In this document: piece after piece, positions 35,434 to 43,708 of the stretch
How positions within the stretch are numbered: position 1 is the stretch's first letter
Layout of the letters: each line of letters starts with the position of its first letter
Assembly (NCBI GenBank): GCA_963749535.1
Contig: CAVVNF010000014.1
Location: 1 to 64,000 of the forward strand
Length of the DNA: 64,000 nt
Direction: 5' to 3'
DNA from: Chersky-299 sp963749535
GTDB lineage: Bacteria > Actinomycetota > Thermoleophilia > RBG-16-64-13
Notes under the pieces: model-generated
Told to the model about the DNA's origin: nothing
Database searches by the model: none
What the model saw: only the letters and a program-made list of their open reading frames with translations
Position numbers and translations under genes: made by a program

Positions 35434-36660
35434 ATGGCTGACATTTCCGTCGACTTCGCGGGTCTTAAGCTCAAGAACCCGTTCATCATCGCTTCGTCGG
35501 AGCTGACGAACAAGGTGGAGAAGATCAAGATCGCCGAAGAGCACGGCGCAGCAGCGGTCAGCCTGAAGCTGACCTTCCTCCAGATCCCTCTGTACGCCCG
35601 GCCGTATCACATCATCGAGAAAGAGGGCGCGTTCTACTCGCCGTCTGGTGAGCGCATGCGGGTGGACAAGACTCAGAAGCTCATCCAGGAATGCAAGGAG
35701 CAGACCGACCTCAAGATCATCGCCAACATGATGGGCCCCGGCGAGGACCTGGAAGGTTGGGCGAAGCTCGCCCGCATGCTGGAGGAAGCCGGAGCGGACA
35801 TGCTCGAGCTGAACATGTCGTGCCCGAACCTCGGTCTGATGGCCAAGCAGTTAGGCGTGGACGAGGAGCCGGAACTTGGCGCCACCCTAGGCAAAGACCC
35901 GACCATGGCCGGCAAAGTGACGAAGGCCGTCACCGACGCGGTGAAGATCCCGGTGATGCCGAAGATGACGCCGGAAGCCAATACCATGATGGTGGCCAAG
36001 TCGGTCGAGAAGAACGGCGCCTCCGCCTGTTCCGCGATCAACTGCCCGCAGTCTCTTCCGCCGCTGGATATCGATCACGGGGGCAAGCCGTTCTACCCGT
36101 CCACGGGGAACCAGTCCTTCGCGGGTCTTTGCGGCCCGTGGATCCGCCCGCTGGCCTACCGGCACGTAGCGCAGATGCGCACCGTCTGCCCGGATCTTCC
36201 TATAGCCGGCGGCGGTGGGCTCATGAACTGGCGCCACTCGGTGGAGATGATCATGTACGGCGCCACCGTCCTCACCTACTGCTCGCTGCTTTACCTCAAG
36301 GGCTACAAGGCCTTCGCCAAGATCGAGCCGGGCATGCACAAGTTCATGGATGAGCACGGCTACGCCACTCTGGCCGACATGCGCGGGATCGCGCTGAAGT
36401 ACATCGTGACCCCCAAAGAGGTCGACTACATCCCGATGCTGCCGGACTTCGACCTGGAAAAATGCAACGGCTGCGGCCTCTGCGCTGCGCCCGGCCACTG
36501 CGAGTGCATCGAGATCGTAGACAAGAAGGCCGTCATGGTCGCGCCGAGAGAATGCTATTCCTGCGGGGTGTGCTACTTCCTGTGCCCGAAAGATGCCATC
36601 CACATGAAGGAAGTGCCCATGGAAATGACCCGGGCCGGCGCGGCTCTCGAAGAGGACTGA
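35434..36660 (+). CDS. PreA-like flavin/Fe-S dihydropyrimidine dehydrogenase family protein
   Basis: A 408-residue protein, close in length to bacterial PreA. The FMN TIM barrel shows DFAGLKLKNPFIIASSELTN, ADMLELNMSCPNLGLMAKQL (active-site loop), IPVMPKMTPEANTMMVAKSV and LPIAGGGGLMNWRHSVEMIM. The C-terminal ferredoxin domain has CNGCGLCAAPGHCEC and CYSCGVCYFLCPKDA, two 4Fe-4S sites, the first with unusual spacing. PreA with PreT reduces uracil or thymine; no PreT is here, so electrons may come from ferredoxin. Next to a catabolic UbiD and a BMP importer, it may reduce a pyrimidine- or other ring. Intact; ATG 35434 has a strong AAGGAGAG. Confidence 0.88.
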   Translation: MADISVDFAGLKLKNPFIIASSELTNKVEKIKIAEEHGAAAVSLKLTFLQIPLYARPYHIIEKEGAFYSPSGERMRVDKTQKLIQECKEQTDLKIIANMMGPGEDLEGWAKLARMLEEAGADMLELNMSCPNLGLMAKQLGVDEEPELGATLGKDPTMAGKVTKAVTDAVKIPVMPKMTPEANTMMVAKSVEKNGASACSAINCPQSLPPLDIDHGGKPFYPSTGNQSFAGLCGPWIRPLAYRHVAQMRTVCPDLPIAGGGGLMNWRHSVEMIMYGATVLTYCSLLYLKGYKAFAKIEPGMHKFMDEHGYATLADMRGIALKYIVTPKEVDYIPMLPDFDLEKCNGCGLCAAPGHCECIEIVDKKAVMVAPRECYSCGVCYFLCPKDAIHMKEVPMEMTRAGAALEED

Positions 36661-36814
36661 CGTCAGGATCTTTTGCTTGAAAGTGACCGCCGGACACCTC
36701 GGTATGGCTTGCGGATCATGCGGGCCACGCGGCGCGAGATCGGAGCGCGCAATGTCCCGGTGGCCGAGCGCGCCTTGGCATCGTTAGAGACCGGCTGAAC
36801 TAAGGAGGCTTGGT

Positions 36815-37816
36815 ATGAAGTCATACACATCACTGATCAAGGGAGCCCGGCTGGTCGTTGAGACCTGCTTTGCTGTGAAGAAGGGCGATGCCGTCCTCAT
36901 CATCGCCGACGAAGATCACATGCGCGAAGCCACCGCCATGGCGGGCGTGGCCGTGTCGCTCGGGGCCTACCCGGTCATCGCGGATATTTCCCATCACGTG
37001 GCGGCGGGCCTGGCTTCGATGAAGGTCTCCATGGAGCCGGCCAAGAACCTGGCGGCCGCCATGAAGGCCTCCGACGTCATCATCATCACCACTCAGTTGG
37101 AGTGGGCCAATCGGTTCGCGCACGTCAACCCAGTGGCGGAGAGCGTCAACCTCGGGGCCAAGATCGGCTCGGTGGAAGAAGGCATGGCCGATTGGGACCT
37201 CACGCTGGAAGACATCAATGAGACTGTCGGCAGAGCCGAGAAGCTCATGGCTGCCTTGGAAGGGGTGGAGTGGGTGCGGGTGACCAACCCCGCGGGCACC
37301 GACGTCCGTGTGTGCATCAAGGGCCGCCCGCCGCTGAAGGTCGTCCCCATCAAGGGCGCCGGCGAGATGATGGGGCCGGTACCACTGTGGGGCGAAGTGG
37401 CCTACGCCGCGGTGGAGGACAAGACCGAAGGCATCATCGTGGTGGATGGCATCATGCTGGGCGTGGGCGTCTACGGGTCATTGAAAGAGCCCATAACCTG
37501 GGAGATCAAGGACGGCAGGGCCGTGAGCATCACCGGTGGCCCGGACGCCGAGAAACTGCGTAACGTGGTGGCGGGTTCGGATGCGAACGCCAATGTCGTG
37601 GCCGAGTTTGCCATGGGCACGAGCACGAAGTCTCCGATGGGTTCCGCCTCGGAGAAAGGGCTGCTCGGGACCGTTCACTTCGCCCTCGGAGACAACTCGC
37701 ATTGCTATCCGGGCGGCTGCAGCCACAGTAGTCTCCACTTGGACGGCAACCTGCGGAATGTCACCGTGGAAGCGAACGGCCGCGTGCTCATCAAAGACGG
37801 TCAGATGGCCTTCTGA
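36815..37816 (+). CDS. M29/NicX-superfamily metalloprotein (aminopeptidase T or ring-cleavage dioxygenase-like)
   Basis: A 333-residue protein. N-terminus: YTSLIKGARLVVETCFAVKK; middle: WVRVTNPAGTDVRVCIKGRP. The C-terminal metal-site region has GTVHFALGDNSH and HSSLHLDGNLRNVTVEANGR (His and Asp ligands as in M29 peptidases). The same fold includes NicX, the 2,5-dihydroxypyridine dioxygenase of nicotinate breakdown. In an anaerobic run without other peptidases, a hydrolytic or ring-related role is as likely as peptidase action. ATG 36815 follows AAGGAGG. The next gene overlaps its stop. The 154-nt stretch before it shows no clear gene. Confidence 0.75.
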   Translation: MKSYTSLIKGARLVVETCFAVKKGDAVLIIADEDHMREATAMAGVAVSLGAYPVIADISHHVAAGLASMKVSMEPAKNLAAAMKASDVIIITTQLEWANRFAHVNPVAESVNLGAKIGSVEEGMADWDLTLEDINETVGRAEKLMAALEGVEWVRVTNPAGTDVRVCIKGRPPLKVVPIKGAGEMMGPVPLWGEVAYAAVEDKTEGIIVVDGIMLGVGVYGSLKEPITWEIKDGRAVSITGGPDAEKLRNVVAGSDANANVVAEFAMGTSTKSPMGSASEKGLLGTVHFALGDNSHCYPGGCSHSSLHLDGNLRNVTVEANGRVLIKDGQMAF

Positions 37817-38196
37817 TGGCCGCCGACGGCATGGACAAGCAAGTCAGGGTCGTAGACCTGAGCGAAGGTAAGCGCACCGATCTTTCGGATGGAAGTTGGG
37901 TCTGCGAGCTCGTTTCGGGGCCTCTGAACGGCGCCGAAGCGACCACCATGGGCTTCTCCACTTGGAAACCCGGCGCTGCAACGTCGCAGATGATCCACGA
38001 GACCGACGAGCTCGCCTTTATCGTCTCCGGACAAGGCAAGCTTTCCGTCGGCGCCGATTTCGTCTCCTATCGGGCCGGCCAGGGGCTTCTCATCCCGGCT
38101 GGCGTGCCGCATGGCGTGGTCAACGACAGCGACCAAGATATGACCATGGTGTACATCTTTTCCCACCCGGAGTACCCGCCGACAAGACCGGCGTAA
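37816..38196 (+). CDS. Small cupin-domain protein
   Basis: A 126-residue single cupin barrel: MGFSTWKPGAATSQMIHETD, then ELAFIVSGQGKLSVGADFVS, then GLLIPAGVPHGVVND. The two cupin motifs supply His/Glu residues (IHETDELAF, PAGVPHGV) that could bind one metal. Such small cupins act as isomerases, lyases or sensors in catabolic clusters; function cannot be named. Its ATG overlaps the preceding stop, so it is tied to the M29/NicX-like protein. Confidence 0.82.
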   Translation: MAADGMDKQVRVVDLSEGKRTDLSDGSWVCELVSGPLNGAEATTMGFSTWKPGAATSQMIHETDELAFIVSGQGKLSVGADFVSYRAGQGLLIPAGVPHGVVNDSDQDMTMVYIFSHPEYPPTRPA

Positions 38197-38290
38197 GTCG
38201 AAAGGGGAGTCGCGTTCGGGCTCACGCGTGAGGAGAGCTTAGGTGACGGGGCGCCGCGCGGGGCGCTGAAGACAGAAACGGAGGCGGGCA

Positions 38291-39403
38291 GTGATCGTAG
38301 GTTGTCCCAAAGAGATCAAGAACAACGAGAGCCGTGTGGGCATCACTCCCGCGGGGGTTTGGGCATTGACGCAAGCGGGCCACGAGTGCCTCATCGAGAA
38401 GTCCGCGGGTGTGGGAAGCGGGTTTCCGGACGAGGAGTACGTGACTCGCGGCGCTAAGCTGGTGGACGAGGCCGCGGATGTCTGGGCGCGGTCCCAGTTG
38501 GTGGTGAAGGTCAAGGAGCCTCTCCCCTCTGAGTACCAGTACTTCCGTGACGACCTCACGCTCTTCACCTACCTGCACCTGGCTCCGGTTCCTGAGCTCA
38601 CAAAGGCGCTTCTTACGAGCGGGATAGTGGGCATAGCCTATGAGACCGTGCAGCTCGAAGACGGCAGTCTGCCGCTGCTGATTCCCATGAGCGAGGTGGC
38701 GGGCAGGATGGCCATCACGGTGGGTTCCTACTACCTGGGCTATCCGCATGGCGGGCTGGGACGGCTGATCGGCGGAGTACCCGGAGTGGCCCCGGCCGAG
38801 GTGCTGATCATCGGGGGCGGCATAGTCGGCATCAATGCCGCGAAGATGGCCGCGGGTATGGGCGCGCGCGTCACCATCCTCGACCTCGACGCCGACCGCA
38901 TGAAGTATCTGGATGATGTCCTGCCTCCCAACTGCGTCACCGTGCACTCCGACCGCAGTGCCGTCGAGCGGTATCTGGCTTCGGCGGATCTCGTGGTGGG
39001 GGCGGTTCTGGTGGCCGGGACGGTGGCTCCGAAACTGGTGACCCGCGACATGCTCCACCTTATGAAGCCCCGTGCGGTGGCGGTGGACGTGGCCGTGGAC
39101 CAAGGGGGCTGTTTCGAAACGACCCGAGCAACCACCCATCAGGATCCCGTTTACAGCGAAGAAGGCGTTCTGCACTATGCGGTGGCCAACATGCCTGGTG
39201 CCTACCCGCAGACCTCCACGATGGCCCTGACCAACGTGACCCTGCCGTACGTGCTGGCGCTTGCCAACAAAGGCGTGACGAAAGCCATCCAGGAAGACGA
39301 TTCCCTTAGGCTGGGCGTGAACGTCTGGCACGGTCATCTGACCTGCTCCGGCGTCGCGTCTTCTCAAGGGTTGACCTGCGATCTACTGGAGGCACTGCTC
39401 TAG
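38291..39403 (+). CDS. ald: Alanine dehydrogenase
   Basis: A 370-residue protein starting at GTG 38291: IVGCPKEIKNNESRVGITPA, VVKVKEPLPSEYQYF (substrate Lys), LFTYLHLAPVPELTKALL (catalytic His), and the NAD motif VLIIGGGIVGINAAKMAAGM. C-terminal: DVAVDQGGCFETTRATTHQD and NMPGAYPQTSTMALTNVTLP. It interconverts alanine and pyruvate plus ammonia using NAD. At the end of the catabolic run, it would recycle the amino acceptor of the class V aminotransferase or assimilate released ammonia. A strong hairpin follows 34 nt later. Intact. Confidence 0.95.
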   Translation: MIVGCPKEIKNNESRVGITPAGVWALTQAGHECLIEKSAGVGSGFPDEEYVTRGAKLVDEAADVWARSQLVVKVKEPLPSEYQYFRDDLTLFTYLHLAPVPELTKALLTSGIVGIAYETVQLEDGSLPLLIPMSEVAGRMAITVGSYYLGYPHGGLGRLIGGVPGVAPAEVLIIGGGIVGINAAKMAAGMGARVTILDLDADRMKYLDDVLPPNCVTVHSDRSAVERYLASADLVVGAVLVAGTVAPKLVTRDMLHLMKPRAVAVDVAVDQGGCFETTRATTHQDPVYSEEGVLHYAVANMPGAYPQTSTMALTNVTLPYVLALANKGVTKAIQEDDSLRLGVNVWHGHLTCSGVASSQGLTCDLLEALL

Positions 39404-39437
39404 CCCTCTTGGGCGAGTGAGCCGCTGGATCACAATC

Positions 39438-39472
39438 GGGGCCCCGGGCCGCTTGAGACGGCCCGGGGCCCC
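39438..39472 (+). terminator. Strong hairpin after alanine dehydrogenase
   Basis: A perfect 14-bp GC stem (39438-39451 with 39459-39472) around the 7-nt loop CTTGAGA, followed by a weak T-containing stretch GTGTTCGTTCT. It ends the run from 18.9 kb and lies between this gene and a convergent peptidase gene, so it can serve both strands. Confidence 0.85.
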
Positions 39473-39485
39473 GTGTTCGTTCTGC

Positions 39486-41006
39486 CTAGCGGCTACTGCA
39501 CAGGAGGAGGATCAGTTCCCGGTATATCTCGATCGCTGCCATCAAGTCGGCGACCGGTACATGCTCGTTGGGCTTGTGGATATTCCCGGAGGCGGGCCCG
39601 GGGCCGAAGATGATGGCGTCCATGCCGGCCTCGGAGTAGACCGCCGGCTTCCGTCGTGCCACTCTTTATCTCCCGCTCAACGGGCAGGCCCTTTTCGCGA
39701 AGAACGGTTTCGAGCGCCGCTAGCAGCTCGGAGTCTCTCTTTGCCACGAACGGCGCGCTGTCCAGCACGCGCTCGCTCTGCATGCGGATCCCTTCCGCGT
39801 GAGGGGCGCCCACTCCTTCCATCGCCCGCAGCGCGGCCTCGTGCTGGTCCAGGATCGTGGCAAGTGCATCTCCGGGTACGCACCGGATGTCTACGGCATA
39901 GGAGAGGTGGCCTCCACTCAGGCGGACGATGCCGTCGTTGACGGTGGTGTACGGCGGGTCGAAGCCCGGCACCTGGTAGGGCGACGACTTTCGTTGCAGC
40001 CGTTGCGTGAGTTCATCGAGGGCGAGCAGCCGGTCGGCCAGCTCCGGTGACCACAGCCCGTCTGCCGGGCGCTCGACCGGCGTCATGAGGCAGTCCGCTC
40101 CCCTTGCCAAGGCGCCAGACTTCAGCAGGTTAGCCACATCTGGCGGCTCCGCTGCCGCGACTACCGCTTCGCAGCGTGCGGAGACTTTGTTGACCACTTC
40201 GCCGCCGTTGACCGAGATCAGAGCGATCTGGCCCCGGGCGGTTTCGCCGGCGGCGCGTGCCCCGTGGGTGGCGCTCCGCGCGAGCGGCGCCCACGCCGAG
40301 GTACGACAGTCCGGCAAGGCACGCCGAGTTCGCTGAGGTGCCATGCTGCGGTTGTGACGAGTGGGCCGCCACCCCGCTGAAGACCAGCTTCCAGTAAGGC
40401 AGGTCCGGTGCGGACCGGGGTGCGGGGTCCACCGCGGTGGTGCGGAACTCCAGATAACCTTTATGGGCGGCGCACGGCCGCAGACGAGTGGGCTCGCCGA
40501 CGATGATGCGTCTCGGCGGTCTCTCCGAGCCGGCGGCCGTCAGCTCTTTCACCAGCAGTTTGGCTCCGTAGCGGCCGGTCTCCTCGCCGTAGGTGGCAAC
40601 CGAGTGCGACGTTGCGCCCCAGCGGCACCCCTTTCAGTGAGTCGAGTGCCAGGAGTTTGCACAGAAGGTCGAGCTTCACGTCCGCCACCCCGAGTCCGTA
40701 GAGCGCGCCATCCTTCTCGGTGAGCGCGAACGGATCGCCGCCGGTGGCCGTCCACAGGGACGCGTCGCCCGGGGGCACGGTGTCGGAGTGGGTGGCCAGC
40801 AGGAGCGTTTCCCCGTCGAGCGGCCCGCGGCTTGCGATGAGGTTGAACTGTTTGACTCCGTCGCGGTCTTCCTCTTGGAGACTGGTCTGAAGGCCGGCCT
40901 CCAGGCACAAGGGGATGAGGAACGCCAGCAATTCCAGATTGGAGCGCTGGGAGCGCGAGTCTATGGCGATCATCCGCCGGGCAAGCGGCATGAGGTCGAA
41001 CGTCAT
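39486..41006 (-). CDS. M20-family metallopeptidase/deacetylase (frameshifted)
   Basis: From ATG 41006: MTFDLMPLARRMIAIDSRSQ, TLLLATHSDTVPPGD (metal His-x-Asp), GLGVADVKLDLLCKLLALD (bridging Asp), then after a +1 insertion ATYGEETGRYGAKL (catalytic Glu pair), KGYLEFRTTAV, AAHSSQPQHGTSA (dimerisation His), RLSGGHLSYAVDIRCVPGD, and FGPGPASGNIHKPNEHVPV (last His) near the end. This is the ArgE/DapE/carboxypeptidase G2 layout, hydrolysing N-acyl amino acids or dipeptides. At least four frame breaks occur (about 40,605, 40,240, 39,650 and one between). The C-terminus ends at TAG 39486. It is read against the catabolic run and convergent with ald. Confidence 0.83.
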
Positions 41007-41105
41007 GGTCGGCGCGGTCCTTTGGCTTTGGCTGGACAGAGGCTCCGTAGTGGTCGGCAGCTTCCGACCGTGCTTGAATGTATGTCTGAAGGGAGGCATT
41101 TGCAA

Positions 41106-41847
41106 GTGATAGAGCAGGTTCGGGAGCCGGTTGCCGAACATACGCCCGGGGCCGAGCGGGATGATGGGGCGGTGGGGGCGCGGACGGTCGCCCGAGACTT
41201 GACGGCAAAGCGCACCTTCGCCACCGGCCGCGCGGTCGCGCGGCGCCGTGTACTCTGGACGTTTGCTCTCCTGACAGTGCTCGCGGTCGCCGCGGCGACC
41301 GCCGGGTGTGGTTCTCAAGCTTCGAGCGCTCGGTCGACCTCCACGACGCTCAGCGCGGTCATGCAGGCCTACTACCTGGAGCACCCGAGTCCACTCACCG
41401 TGCCCATGCACCCCACCGGGGCTACCACCGACCAGATCATCGCCGCGATACGCAAGGATCACGCCACGGGCGAGCAGATCGTTCTTCCGGACTATCTCCC
41501 CGCCGGGTTCTCGTTGGCCGCTCCCTACTATGGTGACGGAAGCGGAAACGCCTTCCCCAATCCCAACGTCTGGCCGGCCGGCTACAGCGTGACGTACACC
41601 GACGGTACCGCGTACGCGGTGGTCGTGGTGAACTCGGATGACGATCTGAACGAGGGGGACTGGGACTCCTCTCAAGGAAACGGCGCTCGGCCGGGCTCTG
41701 AAGGTCCAGGAGGAGCCCACCATGGTCCGTGTGGCCACCGTCGTGGAAGCCGGCAAGCCTTCGGTGTTCGTCGCCGGAGGCGGCTTCGCGAAAAACGACA
41801 CGAGACAAGAATTGATCAAAATCGCGGTTAGCCTGAGCATTCGCTAA
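41106..41847 (+). CDS. Predicted lipoprotein of unknown function (one frameshift)
   Basis: The exported signal is LWTFALLTVLAVAAATAGC, with lipobox ATAGC, followed by a Ser/Thr-rich stretch. The mature part includes TTDQIIAAIRKDHATGEQIV, LPDYLPAGFSLAAPYYGDG, YTDGTAYAVVVVNSDDDLNE. After a +1 A near 41,682 it continues TALGRALKVQEEPTMVRVAT and ends LIKIAVSLSIR at TAA 41847. I do not recognise a family; the layout resembles DUF4367-like surface lipoproteins. The start is unsure: GTG 41106 has GGGAGG at 9 nt but gives a long cytoplasmic leader; a start nearer the signal is possible. It is divergent from the M20 peptidase. Confidence 0.6.
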
Positions 41848-41848
41848 C

Positions 41849-41881
41849 GCGTCCGGCGCCCGCAACAGGGACTCCGGACGC
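41849..41881 (+). terminator. Hairpin after the lipoprotein gene
   Basis: GCGTCCGG (41849-41856) pairs with CCGGACGC (41874-41881) across a 17-nt loop, immediately after the TAA at 41847. Likely a terminator, isolating the following hdr operon. Confidence 0.5.
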
Positions 41882-41938
41882 CTCTAGCGTGGCCGGGTCA
41901 GCCGCGGAAAGCGCCTGCAAAACACCATATAATGCCAG

Positions 41939-41988
41939 TTTTCACAGGCCGAATTCTGCTTGTGACAGCTTTCTCTAGGTGCTATACT
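41939..41988 (+). promoter_or_regulatory. Promoter of the hdr-flx operon with Rex-like half-sites
   Basis: TTGTGA (41960-41965), 17-nt spacer, TATACT (41983-41988): a good sigma70-like promoter. Transcription would begin near 41,995, about 100 nt before hdrC. The -35 is itself a Rex half-site (TTGTGA), and TTTTCACA (41939-41946) is the other half, though the two are farther apart (13 nt) and everted compared with the standard operator. The same TTTTCACA lies before rex. Confidence 0.55.
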
Positions 41989-42097
41989 CGCTCGCTGGTG
42001 CGCCTATACGGCCGTCCACCTACATCTCACCGATGACTTGGAGCCGCCGGCTTCCACCGCGCCGACGAGTCGCTCTTGTCCCAAGAGGAGGATTGGT

Positions 42098-42673
42098 TTG
42101 ATCCGATATGACGCAGAAAAGGCAGCGTTCTATCGGGAGAAGTTGAGCGAGAGGGTCCAGACAGACGTCCGAGACTGTTACCAATGCGGCAACTGCTCTG
42201 CGGGCTGCCCGGCCGCTTTCACCTTCGACTACACTCCCAATCAGGTGATGCGGATGCTCCAAATCGGGCTTGTGGATGAGGTGCTCAAGTCCAAGGCGGT
42301 CCAACTGTGCGTCCAGTGCCTCACCTGCACGGCCCGGTGCCCGCGCGACGTCGATATCGCCGGCATCTTCGAAGATCTGAAGACCGTCGCCACGGCACAG
42401 GAACTCGACGTGCCCGAATACGCGAAGACTTTCAACGAGGCCTTTATGGGCAGCGTCGCCAGGTACGGCCAACTGCCCGAGTTCTACATGATGGGCATGT
42501 TCTTCATGGGCACCCGCAAGCCCACCATGGCGATGGGCGATGCCGGGCTGGCCATCCCGATGGTCATCAAAGGGAAGATGAAGTTCATCCCGCACAAGGC
42601 CAAGGGCGCCGACGAGGTAGGGCGCATCTACAAGAAGACCATGGACCAAAGCTCGCGCCCGGGGGAAAGCTGA
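42098..42673 (+). CDS. hdrC: Heterodisulfide reductase-like subunit C
   Basis: TTG at 42098 has AGAGGAGG at 5 nt. The 191-residue protein holds two 4Fe-4S motifs: DCYQCGNCSAGCPAAFTFDY and LCVQCLTCTARCPRDVDIAG, followed by EDLKTVATAQELDVPEY. HdrC passes electrons from HdrA to the HdrB site. It heads hdrC-hdrB-hdrA-flxD-flxC-flxB-flxA, the soluble Hdr with an NADH-oxidising partner known from sulfate reducers and other anaerobes. Intact, unlike the rest of this operon. Confidence 0.92.
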   Translation: MIRYDAEKAAFYREKLSERVQTDVRDCYQCGNCSAGCPAAFTFDYTPNQVMRMLQIGLVDEVLKSKAVQLCVQCLTCTARCPRDVDIAGIFEDLKTVATAQELDVPEYAKTFNEAFMGSVARYGQLPEFYMMGMFFMGTRKPTMAMGDAGLAIPMVIKGKMKFIPHKAKGADEVGRIYKKTMDQSSRPGES

Positions 42674-42703
42674 GGCCAAGGCGGCCAAGAGCGGGGTGGC
42701 GAA

Positions 42704-43708
42704 ATGACCCTCACGTACTTTCCCGGCTGCTCCCTGCGCCACTCTTCCGCGGAGTTCGACGTCTCCACCCGCAAGGTGCTCGAGGTCCTCGGAGTGCAGT
42801 TCACAGAGGTTCCCGAATGGACCTGCTGCGGGTCTACGCCGGCGCACATGATGGACCACCTGCTCGCGCAGTCGCTGGCGGCGCGCAACCTGCGCCAGGC
42901 GGCGCTTGTCGGCAACGAGATGCTCGCTCCCTGTCCGTCCTGCTACCAGCGGGAGAAGAACGCCGAGGTCGAGATCCACAAGAGCGACGCCTTCCGGGCC
43001 GAGGTGAACGAGGTCTTGGACAAACCCTATGAAGCGGACGTTAAGGTCTTTTCGCTTCCTGAATACCTGATCAAGTTCGTGGGCGAAGAGAAAGTCGCCG
43101 CCGCTCGTCAAGACCGACCTGTCCCAGCTCAAGGTGGTGCCCTACTACGGGTGCCTGTTGGGCCGGCCGAGCGAGCTCACCGGCGAGATGCGACAACGAG
43201 CAGCCCATGATGATGGACCTGCTCCTGCAGGCCGCCGGCGCGGACGTCAAGTGGTGGAACTACAAGACCGAGTGCTGCGGCGCCAGTGTGGGCATGCCCA
43301 AGCTGGAGATCCAGCGCCAGCTGTCCGGCAAGGTGCTCGCAGCAGGCCCTCGCCGCCGGCGCCGACGCGATGGTGGTGTGCTGCCCGCTGTGCCACGTCA
43401 ACCTGGACCTCAAGCAAGCCCAGATCAACAGCTACTGCGGCACCGACTACGAAGTGCCCATCCTGTACCTGTCCCAGGTGCTGGGTCTCGCCTTCGGCCT
43501 TAGCGCCAGACGACGTGATGCTGAACAAGAACGTGGTCGATCCTGAGCCTTTGGTGAAGAAGGCGATCGCTGAGGGCGTGCGGGTCAAGGCCGAGGAAGA
43601 GCAGAAGGCGGCCGACAAGGCGGCCAAGGCACGCGGCCAAGGAGCGCGCAAGGCCGCGGCGCCGCAGCCGGCGCCAAGGAAGAAGAGACCGCGGAGGCCG
43701 TGTCATGA
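42704..43708 (+). CDS. hdrB: Heterodisulfide reductase-like subunit B (frameshifted)
   Basis: Two CCG domains that hold the noncubane 4Fe-4S clusters: FPGCSLRHSSAEFDVS, EWTCCGSTPAHMMDHLLAQS, APCPSCYQREKN; then YYGCLLGRPSELTGE, YKTECCGASVGMPK, VVCCPLCHVNLDLKQ. HdrB is the catalytic disulfide-reducing subunit. Four +1 insertions (near 43,106, 43,190, 43,341 and 43,503) break the frame; each domain is intact between them. An Ala/Lys-rich tail (AEEEQKAADKAAKARG) leads to a TGA at 43708 overlapping the hdrA ATG. The long tail is unusual for HdrB. Confidence 0.9.
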
